From DASWJZ01 sp963761005 (GTDB lineage Bacteria; Pseudomonadota; Alphaproteobacteria; Rhizobiales; Afifellaceae): a stretch of DNA of 64,000 bases. A program made the translations under genes and the position numbers. The notes beneath the pieces are model-generated. The model was given only the letters and a program-made list of their open reading frames with translations, made no database searches and was not told where the DNA came from. The stretch spans positions 124,001 to 188,000 of the forward strand of contig CAVXFK010000015.1 in the NCBI GenBank assembly GCA_963761005.1. The letters run 5' to 3'. How positions within the stretch are numbered: the first letter of the stretch is position 1; each line of letters starts with the position of its first letter. Below are positions 34,542-42,423 of the stretch, piece by piece.

Positions 34542-34883
34542 ATGCGCCTCTTATCTTTCTTTGCGCTCACGTTGCTGCTGTCTGCGGGAAGCTCCAGCCT
34601 GTCCTTCGGCCAGGCACCGAAGGACATGAAGTATTATGAAGCGGTTTCGGCGGATGGCAGCGAACTCCCGAAGCCCGACCCGTGGTGCAAGCTCGCGCAT
34701 TTCGGGTCGCGTTCGCTCTGGGAATGTCCGCGATCCGTTGATTTGGGTCTACCCGACTCAAACTCGTCGCACGGGAAAGGCGAGGGCGGAGCAGGCGGCG
34801 GCAGTTCGTCCGGGGGAATGAACGGCGGCAGCACTGTCGGCATGGGTGTATCCATAGTCGGCGATAACCGGAGCGAATTTTGA
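34542..34883 (+). CDS. small secreted Gly/Ser-rich protein next to the TIR-FGE gene
   Basis: The 113-residue product has a signal peptide (RLLSFFALTLLLSAGSSSLS, cleavage near FGQA). A short segment with two cysteines follows (PDPWCKLAHF, LWECPRS). The C-terminal third is a Gly/Ser-rich low-complexity tail (about residues 75-110). Function unknown. It ends 64 bases before the TIR-FGE gene on the same strand, so it may belong to the same unit. GGGAGGA precedes the ATG. Confidence 0.6.
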   Translation: MRLLSFFALTLLLSAGSSSLSFGQAPKDMKYYEAVSADGSELPKPDPWCKLAHFGSRSLWECPRSVDLGLPDSNSSHGKGEGGAGGGSSSGGMNGGSTVGMGVSIVGDNRSEF

Positions 34884-34947
34884 CGGCCGACCGCACCCCC
34901 GTCGCTCCGAGCGTGTAGACTGACGATCGAACGGCGCTGACCGGGGC

Positions 34948-36513
34948 ATGGCCGACGTCTTCTTCAGCTACAAACGCGAGGACCGCGGCACCGTAGAGCC
35001 GCTTGTGCGTCTGCTTGAGCGCGCCGGGTTCTCCGTCTGGTGGGACCCGACCCTCGTCGCCGGCGAGCGCTTCGACCAGGTCATTCACCGCGAGATCGAG
35101 ACAGCCGATTGCGTCATGGTGGCGTGGTCGGCGAATTCGGTCGAGGCGGTGTGGGTCCGCGACGAGGCATCGGCCGGCCGCGACCGCGGCATCCTCGTGC
35201 CTTTGACGCTTGACGGGATGAAGCCGCCGCTCGGCTTTCGCCAGTATCAGACGCCGGATCTGACCGGCTGGTCCGGGGATGAAAGCGACCCGCGCGTGCG
35301 ACAGCTCGTTGCCGGCGTCGGCCGGGCGATCGCGCATGCAAGGCACGCGCGGGGAGAACCTGTCGCGGGACCGGAAGCAGGCGCGGAGCCGATGGCGCCG
35401 CCGGTGCCGGACCTGAAAGGGACGGTTTCGCCGGCCGTCGCCGCGACCGCTCCGTCGCGAGAGACACCCGCACGCGCCGCCGGTATCCCGCGCCGGCGCC
35501 TGCTTCGCTACGGGCTCGCGGCATGTGGCGTCGGTCTGGCTTCCGCCGGCGGCATCTGGTTCGGCATGCCGATGCTGAAGCGCGGCAAGCTGCCGCCGAC
35601 TCGGACCGAGCGATTCGACTTGGTGACGGTGGACGAGCGCGGCGATCCCAACCCGCAGCAGTCGGAGACGATCGATGTGTTCGAGTTGCCGGTCGGCGAC
35701 GCCAAGATCGAGTTCTCGGTAATCCCGTCCGGCGGGTTCCAGATCGGCTCGCCCGACAGCGAGATCCTGCGGCGCCCGAACGAAGGGCCGCAGCAGTTTG
35801 TGGAGCTCAAGAGCTTCGCGCTCTCCCGCACCACGATCACGCAGGCGCAATGGGCTGCTTTGGTGGGAGCCGCCCCCGACATGATCGGACAGACGCTCGC
35901 GCCCTACCCGTCCTTCTTCCGCGGCGACGACCTGCCGGTCGAGACCGTGAGCTGGAATCACGCGAACGAATTCTGCCGGCGTCTGTCGCGCCTATCGGGC
36001 CTGCGCATCCGCCTCCCGACCGAAGCGGAATGGGAATATTCCTGCCGCGCCAGGACGACGTCGCCTTTCCACTTCGGCCCGACCATCACGCCCGACCTCG
36101 CGAACTATTGCGGGCTCGGCGGTGCCGTGGCCGGAGAGGACGACGGCAAGGATATTTCCAGCCCAACCTATAACGGCGTCGACTATCCGTCGGGGGCCTA
36201 TGACAAGGGGCCGGTCGCGATCGCCTTCCTCAACACGACGGTCAAGGCGCGCTCCTTCCCGCCCAATCGCTTCGGCCTTTTCCAGATGCACGGAAACGTC
36301 TGGGAGCACTGCCTCGACACGGCGCTTGCCGCGTATCAGCTGATCCCGAAGGACGGCGCGCCGTTCATGGGCCCGGGGAACGATCACATGCTTCGCGGCG
36401 GCGCCTGGTCGCACAACCCCGCGATCTGCCGCTCCGCCTATCGCGATTCGATGCACGCCAATTCCGTCGGCTGGCAGGGGCGCGTCGGGCTGCGCGTCGT
36501 GTGCGAGCTCTAG
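34948..36513 (+). CDS. TIR domain - transmembrane - FGE/SUMF1-like fusion protein
   Basis: The 521-residue product starts with a bacterial TIR domain (about 1-130). VFFSYKRED is box 1, FSVWWDP follows, and WVRDEAS carries Glu73, the position of the catalytic Glu in NAD-cleaving TIRs. A Pro/Ala linker follows, then a basic stretch PRRRLLRYG and one TM helix (about 188-208). The C-terminal domain (about 250-521) is FGE-sulfatase/SUMF1-like: RLPTEAEWEYSCRA, HGNVWEHCLD, LRGGAWSHNPAICRSAYRD, GLRVVCE. Only one Cys is seen where FGE has its copper-binding pair, so it is probably a binding domain. Predicted topology is TIR inside, FGE outside. Confidence 0.88.
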   Translation: MADVFFSYKREDRGTVEPLVRLLERAGFSVWWDPTLVAGERFDQVIHREIETADCVMVAWSANSVEAVWVRDEASAGRDRGILVPLTLDGMKPPLGFRQYQTPDLTGWSGDESDPRVRQLVAGVGRAIAHARHARGEPVAGPEAGAEPMAPPVPDLKGTVSPAVAATAPSRETPARAAGIPRRRLLRYGLAACGVGLASAGGIWFGMPMLKRGKLPPTRTERFDLVTVDERGDPNPQQSETIDVFELPVGDAKIEFSVIPSGGFQIGSPDSEILRRPNEGPQQFVELKSFALSRTTITQAQWAALVGAAPDMIGQTLAPYPSFFRGDDLPVETVSWNHANEFCRRLSRLSGLRIRLPTEAEWEYSCRARTTSPFHFGPTITPDLANYCGLGGAVAGEDDGKDISSPTYNGVDYPSGAYDKGPVAIAFLNTTVKARSFPPNRFGLFQMHGNVWEHCLDTALAAYQLIPKDGAPFMGPGNDHMLRGGAWSHNPAICRSAYRDSMHANSVGWQGRVGLRVVCEL

Positions 36514-36598
36514 CGCCCGCCCGCGTACTTCGGTGCCCGTGCCCAGAAAGGCGCGCCGGGAAATAGCACTTTTGACCTCGCAACAATGGCCATAGGCT

Positions 36599-37381
36599 AT
36601 GAAAAAGGCCATGAGCGCAGTGAAGCCACTCCTCTACGACTACCCGACCTCGATCTGCTGCCAGATGGTCAGGTTGACCTTCGCCGAGAAGGGCGTCGCC
36701 TACGACCGCCAGACCGTCGACATCATGGACAAGGCCGAGCAGTTCGAGCCCTGGTATACGGCGTTGAATCCGAAGGCCGTGGTGCCGACGCTGAAGCTCG
36801 AAGATGAGATCATTGTCGACACGATGAATATCGTGCCGCGCATCGACAGCGAGTTCGATGGCCCGCCGCTTATCCCCGCCGACGCGAGAGAGCGCGCCGC
36901 CATGGAAGCGACGATGCGCGACGTGATGGCGCTTCACTACGGCGTGCTTCTCTATTCGCGCCGGCTCAACCCGGACGGCACGTCGCCGATCGTCGTCGCG
37001 CGGGGCGAGTTCCTCAGGAAGCAGCGCGAAGAGCATCCGGAGCGCGCCGCGGCGCTCGATCGCCGCATCGCCGGCAATGCGCGCCTGCAGAAAATCCTAA
37101 CCGACGCGGCGGAGACGGAGCGGTATGTCGGCGAGGCGCGCGCCGTCGTTGAACGGCTGGACGCCGCGCTCGAAAGAAACCCGTTCGTCAGCGCGCCGCG
37201 TTGGACGCTCGCCGACGCCTTCGCGACGGCGGCGCTCGCGCGCTTCCGCCTGCACGGCTTCGAAGAATGGTGGTCGGACGGCGCGAACCGAAACGTCGCC
37301 CCCTACTATGCGCGCATGAAGGCGCGGCCGAGCTGGGCGGAGGCCGGCGTCGTCGATAAAGGCAGCGAGCGCGACCTCTAG
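36599..37381 (+). CDS. glutathione S-transferase family protein
   Basis: The 260-residue product has a GST N-terminal domain (LLYDYPTSICCQMVRLTFAE, then LNPKAVVPTLKLEDEIIVDT). The CC pair lies at the catalytic position, as in Cys-type (omega-like) GSTs. A long helical C-terminal domain contains PRWTLADAFATAALARFRLHG and the terminal helix MKARPSW. Substrate unknown. It follows the TIR-FGE gene by 85 bases, with no evident link. ATG 36611 is an alternative start. Confidence 0.85.
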   Translation: MKKAMSAVKPLLYDYPTSICCQMVRLTFAEKGVAYDRQTVDIMDKAEQFEPWYTALNPKAVVPTLKLEDEIIVDTMNIVPRIDSEFDGPPLIPADARERAAMEATMRDVMALHYGVLLYSRRLNPDGTSPIVVARGEFLRKQREEHPERAAALDRRIAGNARLQKILTDAAETERYVGEARAVVERLDAALERNPFVSAPRWTLADAFATAALARFRLHGFEEWWSDGANRNVAPYYARMKARPSWAEAGVVDKGSERDL

Positions 37382-37383
37382 CG

Positions 37384-37527
37384 CTACTTCTTCTGCTCCG
37401 TGACCGCGGTCGCCTTGCCGATCGAGCTTGGCGCGGCGGCTCTTAGATAGCGCGGCGTCTTGTCCTTCTTATCCGTGCTCTTCTGCTTGCGCTGCTCCTT
37501 GGTGGAGCGCTGCTGACCTTTGGCCAT
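37384..37527 (-). CDS. small Lys/Gln-rich protein, unknown
   Basis: The 47-residue product starts at ATG 37527 (MAKGQQRSTKEQRKQKSTDK) and is strongly basic. The rest (KDKTPRYLRAAAPSSIGKAT) has no hydrophobic segment. GAGGGAGAC precedes the start. Small basic proteins of this style are frequently conserved in Hyphomicrobiales, but I cannot name a family. It is convergent with the GST gene and divergent from dapF. Confidence 0.6.
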   Translation of the reverse strand: MAKGQQRSTKEQRKQKSTDKKDKTPRYLRAAAPSSIGKATAVTEQKK

Positions 37528-37676
37528 TTCTTCGTCTCCCTCGCATCCGGGAATGGGGCCTTTTGGGAAGTCTGACTGAATACTCCCTACCGCGCCCGCC
37601 GGGAAAGGCCCTTTAACGCCCCGCCCCTTTCCGCCATATAGCTCCCGCATCCGGAGCCCGCGCCCCTGGTCCTGAA

Positions 37677-38552
37677 ATGCCCATGATCCCGTTCCTGAAG
37701 ATGAACGGCCTCGGCAACGATTTTCTGGTCGTTGACGCGAGGGTTTCGCCCGTGCGCCCGCGGCCCGAAGTGATCCGCCGCCTCGCCGACCGCAAGTCCG
37801 GCGTCGGCTTCGACCAGTTCATCACCATCGAGAAGGGCCGCGCCCCCGCCGACGCCTACATGCGCATCGACAATGCCGATGGCGGCGAGGTCGAGGCCTG
37901 CGGCAACGCCACGCGCTGCGTCGGCCGGCTCTTGATGTCGGAGAGCGGCCGCGACACCGCCGCGATCGAGACGGTTGCCGGCCTCCTCTTCGTTCGGCCA
38001 GCCGACAGCACCGACCTCCTCTCCGTCGACATGGGCGTGCCGAAATTCGGCTGGCAGGATATTCCGCTTTCAGAAGAGTTCCGCGACACGCGCGCCATCG
38101 AGCTGCAGATCGGGCCGATCGAGGCGCCGCTGCTGCATTCGCCCTCGGTCGCCAATATCGGCAATCCGCACGCGATCTTCTGGGTCGACGACGTCAACAA
38201 GCATGATCTCGCGCGCTTCGGACCGATGCTTGAGAGCCACCCGATCTTTCCGGAGCGCGCCAACATCTCGCTCGCCCATGTCACCGCCCCCGACGCGATC
38301 CGGCTGCGCACCTGGGAGCGCGGCGTCGGGCTGACGCGCGCCTGCGGCACCGCCGCCTGCGCCGCGCTCGTATGCGCCGCGCGCACCAGGCGAACGGAGC
38401 GTGCCGCGACCGTCACGCTGCCCGGCGGAGACCTTTCCATCGAATGGGATTCTCGCGACCACATCTGGATGACCGGCCCGGCGGAGCTTGAGTTCACGGG
38501 AGAATTCGATCCGGATACCGGCGTCTTCACCCGCGCCGGCGTCGCCGCGTAG
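37677..38552 (+). CDS. dapF: diaminopimelate epimerase
   Basis: DapF converts LL- to meso-diaminopimelate for lysine and peptidoglycan synthesis. The 291-residue product begins PFLKMNGLGNDFLVVDAR. The two catalytic cysteines are in EACGNATRCVG (near residue 78) and TRACGTAACAALV (near 223). The second half repeats the first fold, with NIGNPHAIFWV. Length is normal. In this order dapF usually precedes mtaB and ftsY; here 3.9 kb of accessory genes separate them. Confidence 0.96.
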   Translation: MPMIPFLKMNGLGNDFLVVDARVSPVRPRPEVIRRLADRKSGVGFDQFITIEKGRAPADAYMRIDNADGGEVEACGNATRCVGRLLMSESGRDTAAIETVAGLLFVRPADSTDLLSVDMGVPKFGWQDIPLSEEFRDTRAIELQIGPIEAPLLHSPSVANIGNPHAIFWVDDVNKHDLARFGPMLESHPIFPERANISLAHVTAPDAIRLRTWERGVGLTRACGTAACAALVCAARTRRTERAATVTLPGGDLSIEWDSRDHIWMTGPAELEFTGEFDPDTGVFTRAGVAA

Positions 38553-38570
38553 ACGGCCATCCCCTCCCCC

Positions 38571-38596
38571 CTTGCGAGGGTCGGGTGAGGGGGAAG
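38571..38596. repeat. partial copy of the CCTCTCCCC/GGTGAGGGG-type mosaic repeat
   Basis: CCCCTCCCCCCTTGCGAGGG followed by TCGGGTGAGGGGG matches part of the element at 4238-4350 (its GGGTGAGGGGG module). It lies 19 bases after the dapF stop. Only a fragment can be recognised. Confidence 0.45.
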
Positions 38597-38704
38597 CGTG
38601 CCATGTGCGGCGGCGCACCCTACTCCCCGCCCTGCGAAGCAGGGTTGCCCCGCCCACGCAATGCTCTAACCTCTGCCCTTGAGGAGGCCGCAGGCTGATG
38701 GAGC

Positions 38705-38932
38705 ATGTCCATGCTGCGCCCTCTTTTCCGCACGGCCGTTGCGCTGCTCTCGCGCGCGTTTCTCTGGATGACGCTGAGCGCCGTGATCGTGCTTGGCGCG
38801 ATGCGCTACGGGCCGACGCTTCTTCTGCCCGTGCTCCCCGCGGAGATCCGCCCAAGCCCCTCCGACACGGCGAAGATGAGCCCGCAGAAGATCATCGACG
38901 GCCTGAAGCAAATCCGCGGCGCATTGGAATAG
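38705..38932 (+). CDS. 75-residue single-TM protein
   Basis: The product has one hydrophobic helix (LWMTLSAVIVLGAMRYGPTL, residues about 20-43) and a short charged tail ending MSPQKIIDGLKQIRGALE. No family recognised. A decayed second copy of the same sequence lies at 40895-41087, 2.2 kb downstream on the same strand. ATG 38705 has only weak upstream SD; a second ATG at 38711 is possible. Confidence 0.55.
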   Translation: MSMLRPLFRTAVALLSRAFLWMTLSAVIVLGAMRYGPTLLLPVLPAEIRPSPSDTAKMSPQKIIDGLKQIRGALE

Positions 38933-38999
38933 GCGCCTGGATCCGTCTCATTCTGGAGTACGGCGGCGGCGCTTCGTTGCGCCGCCATCCATGTCCCGC

Positions 39000-39341
39000 C
39001 TACGCCAGCGTGCGGCTGCAGCTGTTGGAGACCTGCCGGACGAGTGCGTCCGGCGTCTTCATGTCCCCCATCGCCGCGGCGACCAGCTCATCGCGCTTGG
39101 CACGGTTCTCGTAGCCCTTGAGCGTCGAAAGATCGGTCGCTTGGGCTGCCGCAATCCGCTCGGCCGTGGCTGAGCAAACGCCTGCCAGCGTTTCGACGCG
39201 GGCGTTCTCGACGGCGGTGTCGCGCGCGCCGCTGGTCGACACCCATCCGGCGCTGAAGGCGACGATCGGCGCCGCGATGAGCCCGATGACGAAGCCCGTC
39301 AGGTAAGGCTTACCCGCCTCAATGCGTTCGTTAAATGTCAT
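39000..39341 (-). CDS. small single-TM protein, unknown
   Basis: The 113-residue product starts at ATG 39341 (MTFNERIEAGKPYLTGFVIG). One TM helix lies at about residues 11-32. The rest is a helical, Ala-rich soluble part with two cysteines (AGVCSATAERIAAAQ, VSNSCSRTLA). GGGAGC precedes the start. It looks like a conserved Hyphomicrobiales membrane-anchored protein; function unknown. Confidence 0.65.
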   Translation of the reverse strand: MTFNERIEAGKPYLTGFVIGLIAAPIVAFSAGWVSTSGARDTAVENARVETLAGVCSATAERIAAAQATDLSTLKGYENRAKRDELVAAAMGDMKTPDALVRQVSNSCSRTLA

Positions 39342-39603
39342 GGCTTTGCTCCCTCTATTCGATAAATATCGGGATCGATACCAGCTTGCGCTCGGTTCTG
39401 AAGCCAATAGGGAAATCCGATACAAATACTTTGCTCTCTTATTACCAATAAGGCAAACAAAAAGACCAATTATTGCCGCGTCTCGGCCGCAATCCGTGCG
39501 GCGACGATTTCAGAATTTCTGAAAACAACAGTGAATTCCTCGACTAAGAGCCGAACCCGCCAATCCGAAAACTGTCCGGAGGCGGCCCGCTGCGTCGCCG
39601 CAG

Positions 39604-39945
39604 CTATCCTTCGCCGTCCGGCGGCGTCGCCGCATCGGCACCGGCGCTATCCGTATCGCCGAGGAGTCGCTCGAAGTCGTCGAGGAGATTGGCGATCAGC
39701 GTCTTGCGGCGCGGGTCCTGGGCCTCTGACGTGGCGGCGAAAAGCGAGAGAAGGTAGCGCGTCTTTGCCGCCACATCGGGCCAGTTCGCAGCCGGAGCCG
39801 CGACGAGGAACTTTTCAAGCTCGTCCTGTCGGGCCTTGAGGTTTGCCCGGTCGGCGGCGACCTCGCTCACCAGCCGGCGCAGCTCGGTTGCCTTCTGCGC
39901 CGCCATCCCGCGATGGCTGTCGAGCTCGATTGTGCGATCGGTCAT
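39604..39945 (-). CDS. small helical (coiled-coil) protein, unknown
   Basis: The 113-residue product starts at ATG 39945 (MTDRTIELDSHRGMAAQKAT). A long amphipathic helix (LRRLVSEVAADRANLKARQD, about residues 23-50) is followed by a second helical segment (TRYLLSLFAATSEA) and an acidic tail. It is downstream of two small genes on the same strand. No family recognised. Confidence 0.6.
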   Translation of the reverse strand: MTDRTIELDSHRGMAAQKATELRRLVSEVAADRANLKARQDELEKFLVAAPAANWPDVAAKTRYLLSLFAATSEAQDPRRKTLIANLLDDFERLLGDTDSAGADAATPPDGEG

Positions 39946-39997
39946 CGTCAACGGCCGAAGAGCCCGGCACGCGCCGGCGCGCGGTCGATTTGCGGCA

Positions 39998-40293
39998 TCA
40001 GTTCCGCACGCTCGAATATTGGAGTGGCTGCCGGCTGCCGTTCTCGGCCTTGCGCAGGGCCGCCCGGACCAACGCGGAATTGATCTGGCGAGCTGATAGG
40101 AATGCGCGCCGCCGCCCGCGAGCGGGAGCACGATCGACGTCGACACGACACGGTAGGCCAGGAACGAAAGGCCTTCGATCAGCTCTTCGACGATCTCGAC
40201 CTTGTAGGTTCCGGCGGGCTGTTCGCGGCCGAGGCCCTCGACGAAGAACGGCTTCGCGAAGGTGACGCTTTCGCGGGCAACGCGCTCGGTCAT
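39998..40293 (-). CDS. small protein, probable frameshift near 40100
   Basis: From ATG 40293 the frame reads SVTFAKPFFVEGLGREQPAG, TYKVEIVEELIEGLSFLAYR, then becomes Arg/Pro-rich after about residue 65 and runs on into the next gene. A shift of one frame near 40098-40102 gives a more natural end (ARQINSALVRAALRKAENG) with a stop at 39998. I therefore suspect one indel. The start overlaps the CsbD-like stop by four bases. Function unknown. Confidence 0.4.
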
Positions 40294-40523
40294 CGGGATC
40301 GGTGGGGGGCTAGTGTCCGACATCTCTGCAGCCAGATTTCGACATCGCGCTTCGCCTGGTCGTGCGGCAGGCTGTAGCGGGCTTGCACGGCGGAGACGAG
40401 GTCGCGCGCGGTCTTGACGACCGCGTAGTCGGACGCGGTCAGCCGGTCCCACTTCGCCTGCGCCGCGTAGAGGTGATGCGTCACGATATCGAGCGCGCCG
40501 CTTCGCGCGAATCCGCTGGCCAT
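40290..40523 (-). CDS. small CsbD-like protein
   Basis: The 77-residue product contains AAQAKWDRLTASDYAVVKTA, then a helix and RYSLPHDQAKRDVEIWLQR. This resembles the CsbD/YjbJ pattern (KWGKLTDDD... ERYG...QAxxDV) of small stress-induced proteins. The match is by eye. It is the first of three small genes transcribed leftward. Confidence 0.5.
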   Translation of the reverse strand: MASGFARSGALDIVTHHLYAAQAKWDRLTASDYAVVKTARDLVSAVQARYSLPHDQAKRDVEIWLQRCRTLAPHRSR

Positions 40524-41105
40524 TCGATTTCCCTCCTCGGCAAAGGCAGTCGGAGCCGCAGCACAGGATCACGCTGACAGGCTCGGCGCGGCGGTGCCGC
40601 CGTATCGTTGCGGACCGAGCTCGCGCGCACTTAGGAGCGCCAAGCAAGAACCGGCCGGCAGAAATTCAGGTGGGCGCAGGAGACCCGACGCAATTCACAC
40701 TACACCATCGCGCATCGATAAGAAATAACATTCGCTTTTGGTTCAGGCATTCATCTCGCGCTTCTGCGCTTCTGCCCGTATTTTATTTCTCGTCATCTTG
40801 TCGAAAGGCAACCGGCGCGTGATTTTACAGGTGAATCGCTTAGACTTCGCCGAGCCGTACCTCTTTGCCAGAGGAACCGCCACAAGAGCGCCGCTCTCGC
40901 AAAACCTCCTGCCCGCTCCTCTGGATGACGCTTAGCGCTGTGATCGTGCTCGGCGCAATGCGCTACGGGCCGACCCTTCTCGTGCCGTTCTGCGGAGGAA
41001 ATCCGCCCAAGGCCCTTCGACACGGCGAAGAAGACCCCACGGAAGACAATCGACGGCCTCAGAGAAATCCGCGGCGCACTGGAATGGCGCCGAACGTACC
41101 TGGGC
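40524..41105. other. 582-base gap with a decayed gene copy
   Basis: The first part (40524-40890) is non-coding and less GC-rich near 40690-40830, where a promoter for the leftward genes could lie. The second part holds a degenerate copy of the 75-residue TM protein gene (40895-41087). Nothing else was recognised. Confidence 0.45.
40895..41087 (+). pseudogene. decayed copy of the 75-residue TM protein gene
   Basis: The core still reads LLWMTLSAVIVLGAMRYGPT, nearly identical to residues 20-40 of the intact protein at 38705-38932. The start region is lost. The frame breaks after TLLVPF (near 41000), and the final codon GAA is followed by TGG instead of a stop. The 3' nucleotide sequence still parallels the intact copy up to GCGGCGCACTGGAAT. 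This indicates duplication followed by loss. Confidence 0.75.
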
Positions 41106-41681
41106 TTATGCAGGCCCCATAGGCTCACCGCTAATCACCGCGAACGCTCTCGTAATTGGCGTATTCTGACCGACCTTGTTTGGCGCAAATGCCGATGGAT
41201 CATGGGCCCTCAGGCTGTCGATCATATTGACGACCCGGCCGCGCGAATCCGAAAACTCAATGTCCTGGACTTCAGTCCGCTCCCGAGTAGGATTTAGACA
41301 CCCGATGGCGGAAATGTACAGGTTAGGTGGATGGCCAGGGTGCACAAGGATGGCGGTTCGCTCTCCTGTTTCGAGGAGGAGGAAGCCCGGCATCGGATGC
41401 TCCGGTCCTGGGGAAAAATCCATTGACCGATAGTGGGGTCCAAACTGTGTCGAAAGCGGATAACGGCCCTCACTGATGCGTAGATGGCGGTGCACACCCT
41501 GTTGAGTATTATCGCCGGGACCGGTGCGCTCGCAAATGTGACCGCGCAAGCTGCCGACCGGCGTCCCATCGATGAAAACTTGGTAGGAGGAGTATGTTCG
41601 CGTCGGCTGTCCGGTCTTGCTCTGTAGACCGATGCGTTCCACCGAGAGCTCCCACCCATGACCCTGTATCTCGACCGACAT
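41106..41681 (-). CDS. DUF5675 family protein
   Basis: The 191-residue product contains LLLETGERTAILVHPGHPPN and YISAIGCLNPTRER, where DUF5675 proteins have a conserved His and Cys in the order HxGN...GCI. The N-terminal part (WELSVERIGLQSKTGQPTRT) is also family-like. DUF5675 often occurs in phages and near lysis genes; its activity is not established. It follows the M15-like peptidase gene by 21 bases on the same strand. The code is slightly less GC-rich than its neighbours. Confidence 0.65.
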   Translation of the reverse strand: MSVEIQGHGWELSVERIGLQSKTGQPTRTYSSYQVFIDGTPVGSLRGHICERTGPGDNTQQGVHRHLRISEGRYPLSTQFGPHYRSMDFSPGPEHPMPGFLLLETGERTAILVHPGHPPNLYISAIGCLNPTRERTEVQDIEFSDSRGRVVNMIDSLRAHDPSAFAPNKVGQNTPITRAFAVISGEPMGPA

Positions 41682-41702
41682 CAGATCGCTCCCTTCACGC
41701 TG

Positions 41703-42266
41703 CTAGTGCCCCGTGCTCGACCAGTGAGGTGGATCGGATGGTAACTTCAACACACGGTATGTCTCGCCGATCCCCCAAAGGTCATTGTTGAGGCCTGTTC
41801 GAGGAAGGGATTCGATCTCCTTTTCGGTCCCGTTCTTCCGCTTGATCTTCAGCGTCTCAGTCCAGCCGATCGACATGTCGATCGCTTTCCCGAAGATGTG
41901 GAGACTCGTTAAAGATGGGCGGTGAACGATCCCATATCCGTGTACCATGGCAGAGGCCGCCGCACGCGACGCCCCGGGATCAGGCGATCCGTTAGTCCGC
42001 CGATGAACCCACTCGATGTCAACGCCACTCATTGGCGGAACATCTTCAGGTTCGACCTCGCCGGTGTTTATCACAAACGACCAGTGCATGAGATAAGCTC
42101 GCTCGGGCGGTCTAAGAGTCGCGCCAATCTTGACCGTTGCACCGGCCGCCCGCATCGCCGCAATGAAGTCCTCGCAGCCCTGCCGAAAGCCATCCACCAG
42201 CGTGGCGGTCGACTTGCTCGTCGGAAAGCGAGGAACCCAAGCAACGCCGCTCAGCTCATTGGGCAC
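41703..42266 (-). CDS. M15/VanY-like zinc peptidase (endolysin-like)
   Basis: The 187-residue product starts at GTG 42266. It contains the pattern of metal-binding M15 D-Ala-D-Ala carboxypeptidases and endolysins: ATLRPPERAYLMH, then SLHIFGKAIDMSIG (HxxxxxxxD) and a final DPPHWSSTG (His). These would be the zinc ligands and catalytic region. There is no signal peptide, as in phage lysins. It forms a pair with the DUF5675 gene. The order suggests a small acquired lysis-type cassette. Confidence 0.65.
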   Translation of the reverse strand: MPNELSGVAWVPRFPTSKSTATLVDGFRQGCEDFIAAMRAAGATVKIGATLRPPERAYLMHWSFVINTGEVEPEDVPPMSGVDIEWVHRRTNGSPDPGASRAAASAMVHGYGIVHRPSLTSLHIFGKAIDMSIGWTETLKIKRKNGTEKEIESLPRTGLNNDLWGIGETYRVLKLPSDPPHWSSTGH

Positions 42267-42423
42267 GCTTTTCCCCTGTCAAAATGAGAAATTCGCCTAT
42301 AAATTGTAGCAAATTCATGTATGGGGTGAATAGCGTCGATTCTGTGGGGCCACGGCAAAGGCAAAAAGGACCTCAGTCCCCGCCATTTGACTGCCGCCCC
42401 ATCCGGGCTACATCTCCCGGTCA

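Noticed and set aside
34948..36513. Active formylglycine-generating enzyme for a sulfatase
   Set aside because: The Cys pair needed for copper and oxidation is not complete, and no sulfatase gene lies nearby.
39604..40647. Single 347-codon gene on the minus strand
   Set aside because: It joins unlike segments: an Arg/Pro-rich upstream part, a small protein, a frame-shifted middle and a coiled coil. Overlapping small genes with proper starts explain it better.
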